In this document: one piece after another, positions 8,270-13,321 of the stretch
Numbering within the stretch: position 1 is the first letter of the stretch
How the letters are laid out: every line of letters begins with the position of its first letter
Assembly (NCBI GenBank): GCA_000310025.1
Contig: FN648868.1
Span: 1-13,321, forward strand
Direction: 5' to 3'
DNA: 13,321 nucleotides
Origin: Ectocarpus siliculosus
Lineage: Eukaryota > Sar > Phaeophyceae > Ectocarpales > Ectocarpaceae
Position numbers and translations under genes: made by a program
Notes under the pieces: generated by a model
The model's input: only the letters and a program-made list of their open reading frames with translations
Told to the model about the DNA's origin: nothing
The model's database searches: none

Positions 8270-8978
8270 CCGGGCGTAGGCCAAAACCAGGTGATCGAGC
8301 GCCGCAGGTCGAAGATCATTCTGGCCAGCCACAGGTTCACAAAGATGCTGAGAGAAGGCAGGGAGTTCCGGAGCCTTGCCGGTGGTGGACCCAGTCGCCA
8401 CCGCGGGAACTCGTGTGGAGAACACGCTCTGCGCCGATAACGTCGGCAGCACCGAGCCCGGGGCCATCTGCTCTTCCTCGACAAGTACTGCTGGCGGGAC
8501 CTCCTTGTCTTGTCCTTCGCTGATGAAAGCCACGAGCTTGGTGAGGCGCACGTTCAGAACAGCCACTACCTCAAAGAGGTCCATGGAATGGTGGCTTCGG
8601 CGGCGCAGATTCCGCAAACGGGCCCGAGCAAGCAGCACGAAGTCCACGGCGGTGGTCCCTTCTTCTCTATCCTGCCATGCTGAAACGCTGAGAAGCTGAC
8701 CGAAGTCCAACCGTTAAACCGGAGGAGAAGTTTGCGCATCGCGCAGGAGATTGTACACATTGCGTTGAGTGCATTTCTCCTGCGGTACGGGCTCCGAAAC
8801 CTGATCGGCGCCAAGAAAGTAATTTCCCAGAGGCGCTAGTGCTGGGATGTCCACCTTCCGCATGCCATGCTCGTCAGGCTCGCCAACCCGGGGAAGAACT
8901 CCTTCGTTCTGCGCCGCCGTCTGGCAGCGTTCGTGGACGATCGGACATGATGTCCGTGATGACGAGGATAGGCATGTG
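8270..8978 (-). pseudogene. KDZ-like transposase, large middle exon, frameshift plus TAA
   Basis: The acceptor is pyrimidine-rich and ends GTTAATGCAG. The exon opens in phase 0 as HMPILVITDIMSDRPRTLPDGG, and that frame stops at 8874. From about 8900-8925 the message continues in the next frame as NEGVLPRVGEPDEHGMRKVD, then ALAPLGNYFLGADQVSEPV and RNVYNLLRDAQTSPPV. An in-frame TAA follows at 8714-8716. The same frame then runs on for 147 codons (RLDFGQLLSVSAWQDREEG ... LDHLVLAYAR) to the strong donor GTGAGT at 8264-8269. The length of 709 bases is one more than a multiple of three although both ends are in phase 0, consistent with a single inserted base. LFEVVAVLNVRLTKLVAFI looks like a hydrophobic helix pair. 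VITDIMSD could carry an upstream catalytic aspartate, but that is inference. No other family is recognised. Confidence 0.65.
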
Positions 8979-11214
8979 CTGCATTAACAATGGGGGACAC
9001 GGGGGACATGAAAGCATGGGTGAAGGTAGAGCGTGGGAAGTTGACAAAGTTTTCTTGGGTTCTACTGGCGTGTATTCGCCTGACGTATTCAACAGACAGT
9101 TCACAAACGAATCTGAGACGGATACGCCAGCAATAGACTTAACACAGACTGCCAAGTTGTTCTACCCCGCTGCCCATTTATTGCATTTAAAAGCCTTTCG
9201 AGATGAGGGTCACACACATGCTGTGTAGACAACCCCGAGGTCGTGGACGCTGTATTGAGTACTTGCCGAGAAGAGTCCAACGGGGGAATGTGCGAGACAA
9301 GACGAGGAAAAATTGCAAAATTTTCCGAAGAGGTGACACAATTCCATGCCTCCCTTTGAGAACAGCACATGTATGTGCAGACTTCGATTCCGACTTGATT
9401 TTTTGGACAACACTAGATTTCAGATAAAAAAAAGCGACACGGGGTCTGGCCGTGCGCACGACCGACTGTTCCCAGAATTAATACTGGTGCGAGCATTGGA
9501 GTTGGAGTCGATAAGATATTATGTCTACATCCTATCCTATGGCCTGCTTGATTGATGGTCATATTTTCTTCGTGCCTGCTGTTGAGTTGTGTTAGAAGTA
9601 GCGCGTTGGTGGCGTTCTATACAATATTTGTCTCTGGCTTGGGCACAACACATGCGCACTCCGGGCCTCCAAGCGCGAGTGGGGCAACCAGTTCAATCGA
9701 TTGGAGTAGTGTTTACTGCTCATTTCAACACAGAGAAACATCATTTCCTGGAAACGTTCTACATCTTAAATGTGCACCAAAATTCTCCCAAAGACCATGC
9801 TTCCTGTGCATGTACACGGTCTCGTGACCACCTGTGGATTGTGCATATCTAGCTTGGCGGCTTGGGGGCATTTGGAGGGAAGCGGTGGCCTATGTGGCAA
9901 ACGCGAGCTTTCGGCAGGTGGCTAGGCTTGACACGAAAGATTGGATGAAAAAAAGCTGCAGCCGCTCTGTGAAAAAACAAGGGGGTCCTTGTTTGGGATA
10001 TTGATGCACGCACCTGTTGTAGACACAGGTGGTAACATGTTTCGAAATGGCGAATTGTTGGACGCATGTTATTTTTGTGCTACGCTGTTTCCGCATTTGG
10101 AGAAAATTTTCCTAGCCCATTTTATATTTTCGTTTCGTTCTAGTAAAGGTATAGTGTACCCTTTGGGGGTGTAGTTGGCTTGTGACCACGGAAGGCGTCC
10201 GCGTCAGTTGTACCAGTAGTATACGGATATTAAAAGGTACTGCGCGGAGACCGGGGCGGTTTTTAATGTGAACACAAAAAACAACAAAAGCCGTGCGTGG
10301 AACTACCATAGTGTACCCACGAAAAGCACGCGCGGGTGTGGCTGGCAGACGTGCTTTGGGTCATGCACCGCAGTACGTGTTTCCTTTTTCTTGCCCCTTG
10401 CCCCTTTCGTTCAGAGGGCGGTTGAACTCTACTTCCACATAAAACTTCCAAGTTTTATTTTATTCTGAAACGACACGCAGTTTTCACTTCCAGTATGGAC
10501 ATGCGTGAGCGTGGTATCGCTATCGCTGTGGCCGCACCTGCGGCATGGTTTCGGGCTTCCAGTACTGGGTATTCAAGAAATCATGCGTGCACACACAGAC
10601 AGACTTTTAGCTTCACACGCGCTTGCATCAATTTGACCAAAGTCATTTTTTCTGTGCTCCATGCGCGGAGTTAAAACCTAGGGTTGACCCGAAGTCGGTT
10701 GTACGATATTCGAAAAACACGGCCAACAACGAGTACGTCGTTTATCATAAGCGCACGGACAACAAGAAACACATGTCGTGAAAGAGACCTTTACACAACC
10801 GGATTGCGGTTTGTGCTTGTCCCGCCCAATTACTGGTGGACGAACCAAAAGTCAGCCGTGAGTACTTTCGCGTCGGCGTGGCGGTGCTCTACGATAGTTT
10901 CAAGGTTGGGAGTGCGTGAACATCGCAGCATGCAGACACCTCGTAGGTGACCATGTTGTCTCCTCCACGTAGATGTTGCTTCAACCCGCTAGATGCCCTA
11001 ATCGGCACTTGTCGTTTTGCAACAAAGACCGGAAGTATGTACAACTACACTTTTGATCTATACCAACGCAAAATGTGCACACCTTCGTTAATCAAAGCCT
11101 GCTCACCATCTGTCGAACGTATTCGACTTTCATTGTTTTCAAGAGTCCGGGATCTTTTGAACGAGCACTCGTGATCAATACGATAATTGTGTTTCTCTAC
11201 AACGGGGCACTCAC
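8979..11214 (-). other. 2.2-kb intron-like interval, possibly with nested insertion
   Basis: This is the interval between a GTGAGT donor and the acceptor GTTAATGCAG on the minus strand. I found no convincing minus-strand exon in it. The other proposed introns are about 240-725 bp, so this one is unusually long. On the plus strand it includes a possible coding remnant at about 10611-10904. A plus-strand frame at 9589-9852 is open for 87 codons but shows no recognisable motif. Near its acceptor end, GGGGGACAC/GGGGGACAT at 8992-9009 forms the polypyrimidine tract on the other strand. Confidence 0.45.
10611..10904 (+). pseudogene. Possible plus-strand coding remnant, unknown family
   Basis: One plus-strand frame has protein-like text and G/C-ending codons from about 10611 to 10904. 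Pieces include LHQFDQSHFFCAPCAELKPR, then NNEYVVYHKRTDNKKHMS, and after a TGA at 10779-10781, PKVSREYFRVGVAVLYDSFK. The same frame is open further upstream after a TAG at 10608-10610, with a CGRTCG motif; together with CAPC this hints at zinc-binding cysteines. A donor-like AAG/GTTGGG follows at 10902-10910. It lies in the opposite direction inside the long intron of the minus-strand gene, as a nested mobile element would. I cannot name a family, and other frames nearby are also open, so this may be chance. Confidence 0.3.
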
Positions 11215-11434
11215 CACGTGGTGCAACAGGAGCACGGCCAAGTCTGTGGGGCTCTCCGCCCGTAGCATGAACATATGGCACGTCTGGACTCCGTCCGGGC
11301 TGTACCCCCCCTCCACCCCAGACGAGACCAACCATGCCCCCCTTTCCATGAAAAACTTTGAGCAATCCTCCTTTCCGTGGTTGTTCTCCCGCCAGAGCTT
11401 CTCCACCGTCTTGAACAGCTCAATCAGCAGCACC
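11215..11434 (-). pseudogene. KDZ-like transposase, upstream exon (about 73 codons)
   Basis: The exon reads VLLIELFKTVEKLWREN, then FFMERGAWLVSSGVEGGYS and QTCHMFMLRAESPTDLAVLL, ending LLHHV directly before a GTGAGT donor. The start is set at an acceptor ending CCCCAACAG after about 40 bases that are almost all pyrimidines. The same frame stays open further upstream to about 11522, so a longer exon starting near 11498 is possible. Codons are strongly G/C-ending. It ends in phase 0, matching the phase-0 start of the next exon at 8978, but the intron between them is 2.2 kb and could hide another exon. I do not recognise a domain here. Membership in the transposase gene rests on strand, order and phase. 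Confidence 0.55.
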
Positions 11435-12158
11435 CTGTTGGGGTATTTGAGGTGGGGGGAGTGGATAGAGGGCAGTTGACAAGAGACCGACAGAAACTCT
11501 TGTATGAGAGCGATCAGTGCTCATGGCAGTGCAATTGCTCTTTGCTCTACATGCCAACACGCCCTACTTCGTGTGGAAAAAGGAAGCATGTCTCGCACTG
11601 CGCGATAAATGAAAGGTTCCCACATAGGTGCGCATGCACTTTCGGCGTCCCGAATCTTTTCCTGAGATATGAGATGAACAAGTTTGGAGGTTTGCAGCAG
11701 ACGTCACCTTGACGAGCGAAACACCCGGCCCGAAGGCATAAATTGGACGCATACGGCGGGCGTCCATATTTCCGACGGTATCCACTACTCCCCCACACGG
11801 AAAACAAACGCGCGAACAGCTGTCGATGTTTTCGATATGAATAATGATACCTGTTGAATCAACTACTGCAATAGTCTCGAGCTACCTCTCAGCCCTCAAT
11901 TGAGCCACTTCAAATGTGCGGTGGAACCATGACAAGTACAACCCCTGCGTAGAAACCAAGAAACGATTTCTCATAGTGCCTCACGGAAGCACTGGTTCTT
12001 CTCGAACAACACGCAACATGATCATTGCAGAGTAACAAAGGGGGAAAAAAACTAAATACTACGGCAAATTAGCGGTCCATTCTGTAATAAGCGCTACCAC
12101 CTCAAGAATTTTGGCAATATGGACAAAAGAAATCGCTGTAGCTTCTCGTGAAAAATAC
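11435..12158 (-). other. Proposed 0.7-kb intron, no other feature seen
   Basis: On the minus strand this runs from the donor CAG/GTATTTTTCA to the pyrimidine-rich acceptor ending CCCCAACAG. The sequence is more AT-rich than the flanking exons. Open frames here (for example 11547-11807 minus and 11377-11712 plus) are short, overlap each other and show no motifs. Confidence 0.45.
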
Positions 12159-12678
12159 CTGCTAAATTCCCGGCGCTCGCGGCCCAAAGCACAAACGATA
12201 GAGGTCCTCCAGCCCGTCCAGCGACATGCCCTCCAAAATCTCCGATAGCCCAAGACCATCCTCGTTCTCCCGGACACGCTCCATCAGTTTCTGGCCATCG
12301 GCAGCCTGTGCATCTCCGCTACGCGGGGCATGTCCACGAGCAGGCACCACAATGATGTTGGACTTGCGGTTTTGGGGGCAAAAAGTCACCGGCGTGTTTT
12401 GTGAGAACTGCAGCCGCATTCCGGACACCATCGGCGACAGCATGCTGATGACGAGCCAGATGGCATCAAGGTCCATGTCGATCACTTGCTTCATGCGCTG
12501 TTGCAGGTACTTCTTGATGCAGATGTTGACTGCCAGCTTGGCGCAGCCGTCAAAACTCGAAAGGAGCGGAAAAAACCCGTCGATGAAGCTGAAGAACCCG
12601 TAAGGGTGGTCGGTGAGGGCTTCGAACGCCAGATACGCGTCAAGCAACAGCTTTTTCAAGTAGTTGTTGGTCAGCGCT
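12159..12678 (-). pseudogene. KDZ-like transposase, 5' region exon (about 170 codons)
   Basis: An open frame reads LTNNYLKKLLLDAYLAFEAL, TDHPYGFFSFIDGFFPLLSS, FDGCAKLAVNICIKKYLQQR and DLDAIWLVISMLSPMVSGM, then a polar stretch (GDAQAADGQKLMERVRENED) and LEGMSLDGLEDLYRLCFG. The start is placed after a tract ending CTCTCTCCTGCCAG. The frame hits TAG at 12162-12164, three bases before a donor CAG/GTATTT. If the frame shifts by one near 12175-12190, the text becomes RERREFS and joins the next exon in the correct phase (AGC-AG/G-GTG). This suggests another indel, although a genuine gene end at the TAG is the alternative. The first 110 residues are predicted to be helical and hydrophobic. I recognise no family from this part. 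Confidence 0.5.
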
Positions 12679-12920
12679 CTGGCAGGAGAGAGCGGTACGC
12701 CGGGGACAGCAACAGGAACATGCCGGAAGGGGAGTGAGCTTCATTCCAGGCGTTGGGGGGTCACGCCCCTACGTATCAACACGTCCATGCTGCACCGCGT
12801 AGTACCAACGCCCAGGGAACCAGTCCGCATCGTGATGCAGAAAACCAAAACAAAGTCATCTATTTGCATTTTCCACTCCGGTATTTAATTCGGTACTGTG
12901 ATAAAGTAGGACATGAACAC

Positions 12921-13056
12921 CTTTCAAGAACGATCGCACGACGGTTGACCGTGCCACCTCGAGGGTGACATTCTTGAGAAAAATTGCTTGAGACACGCCG
13001 CAGCTGATGTGCATGTTGCCGGTACACATTAGCTTCCTCAACATAGTGTTGTTTTC
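12921..13056 (-). pseudogene. Possible first exon of the transposase gene
   Basis: The frame reads MLRKLMCTGNMHISCGVSQ, then AIFLKNVTLEVARSTVVRS and FLK, with an ATG at 13042-13044 and a possible acceptor CTCCGTGCCAG just before 13056. A candidate donor AAAG/GTGTTC ends it at 12921 in phase 1. That phase suits the next exon only if the latter starts two bases later than its best acceptor (after CCAGAG). Without splicing the frame stays open to a TGA at 12856. Upstream sequence to the window edge may hold further exons or the promoter. There is no recognised motif. The support is codon usage and position. Confidence 0.3.
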
Positions 13057-13321
13057 CTGGCACGGAGGTACCCTAACTCTTACACGCAAGTACCGTGCGA
13101 TTATAAAAGACAAGTACTGTATAGGCAAGAACAATGTACTACCGATGCTCACCAACCCTCTCTGCAACGAATTTGCACTCCACCCAGCTGATCAAACTAC
13201 TTGTTGCACGATGCAGACCAACCGAGATACTACAGCAATATACCAAACATGCTAAAGCTATTTTTCCCTAACCCCTCCTTGTGCCTATCCTAAGATCCGC
13301 CCAAAGACTTCGTTGTCCTTT
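13057..13321. other. Nothing recognised at right edge
   Basis: The last 265 bases show no supported gene, repeat or clear promoter element. If the exon at 12921-13056 is the first, the promoter or left terminus of the element would lie here or beyond the window. Confidence 0.4.

Larger units (their letters stand above)
6686..13056 (-). mobile_element. Decayed KDZ-type DNA transposon (boundaries unknown)
   Basis: Six candidate exons on the minus strand join into a product of roughly 750 residues ending in a KDZ transposase core. KDZ (Kyakuja-Dileera-Zisupton) elements are cut-and-paste DNA transposons whose large transposase has an RNase H-like D-D-E catalytic fold. Proposed introns are 7290-7539, 7604-8269, 8979-11214, 11435-12158 and about 12679-12920. 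The span given is only the coding part. Terminal inverted repeats and target-site duplications were not found by eye, so this could instead be a host gene derived from a transposase. Three strong lesions and one probable one indicate it is not functional as read. Confidence 0.55.

Noticed and set aside
7540-8270. Prokaryotic operon reading of the minus-strand blocks
   Set aside because: There are no ribosome-binding sites or start codons at the block starts, and the borders match eukaryotic splice signals with agreeing phases.
8376-8699. Plus-strand ORF of 107 codons
   Set aside because: It is the antisense shadow of the minus-strand exon 8270-8978, which has better codon bias, splice sites and phase.
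8566-8814. Minus-strand ORF in another frame as the real coding frame of the middle exon
   Set aside because: Its text is rich in arginine and tryptophan, as expected of an off-frame. It does not reach the GTGAGT donor in a phase that fits the next exon.
6686-12159. Alternative genetic code reading TAA/TAG as glutamine
   Set aside because: It would explain the TAA at 8714, but not the frameshifts or the TGA. The exon chain itself ends at TAG with no coding text beyond. Pseudogene decay is simpler.

Overview
The window looks like nuclear DNA from a eukaryote, not bacterial DNA. There is no densely packed gene set. The best coding blocks are short, end at GTGAGT or GTAC-type splice donors, begin after pyrimidine-rich tracts ending in CAG, and keep reading phase across the proposed junctions. 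The mix of satellite DNA, foldback repeats and a decayed DNA transposon would suit an alga, another protist or a fungus-like organism. The sequence alone does not fix the lineage.

Layout. Positions 1-3476 are one tandem satellite of about 32 monomers of 104-110 bp, running off the left edge of the window. It has a higher-order period of 13 monomers (about 1,386 bp), and each monomer carries two strong inverted repeats. Positions 3477-3770 are a different, GC-rich block built of GTGGGAC/GTCCCAC palindromes, including a 52-bp near-perfect hairpin. Positions 3777-6685 hold no convincing gene. They contain a diverged inverted repeat (about 4611-4820), a dispersed 18-bp motif (5200-5985), a small 8-bp tandem repeat, and one long but unproven plus-strand ORF.

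Positions 6686 to about 13056 on the minus strand carry what I read as one broken, intron-containing transposase gene. Its C-terminal exons match the catalytic core pattern of KDZ (Kyakuja-Dileera-Zisupton) transposases: D-x-L-H, N-H, C, then L-x-G-V-N followed by an invariant E-Q. Six candidate exons can be placed: about 12921-13056, 12159-12678, 11215-11434, 8270-8978, 7540-7603 and 6686-7289. Exon phases agree at D/C, C/B and B/A. They agree at E/D only if a frameshift in exon E is accepted. At least three lesions break the gene (a frameshift near 8900-8925, a TAA at 8714-8716 and a frameshift near 6941-6953), with a fourth likely near 12175-12190. It therefore looks like a transposon relic or pseudogene unless assembly errors explain the breaks.

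The 2.2-kb intron between exons D and C holds a possible second, plus-strand coding remnant at about 10611-10904, also interrupted by in-frame stops. Nothing here forms an operon or a working pathway. The region reads as repeat-rich heterochromatin-like DNA next to a decaying mobile element.
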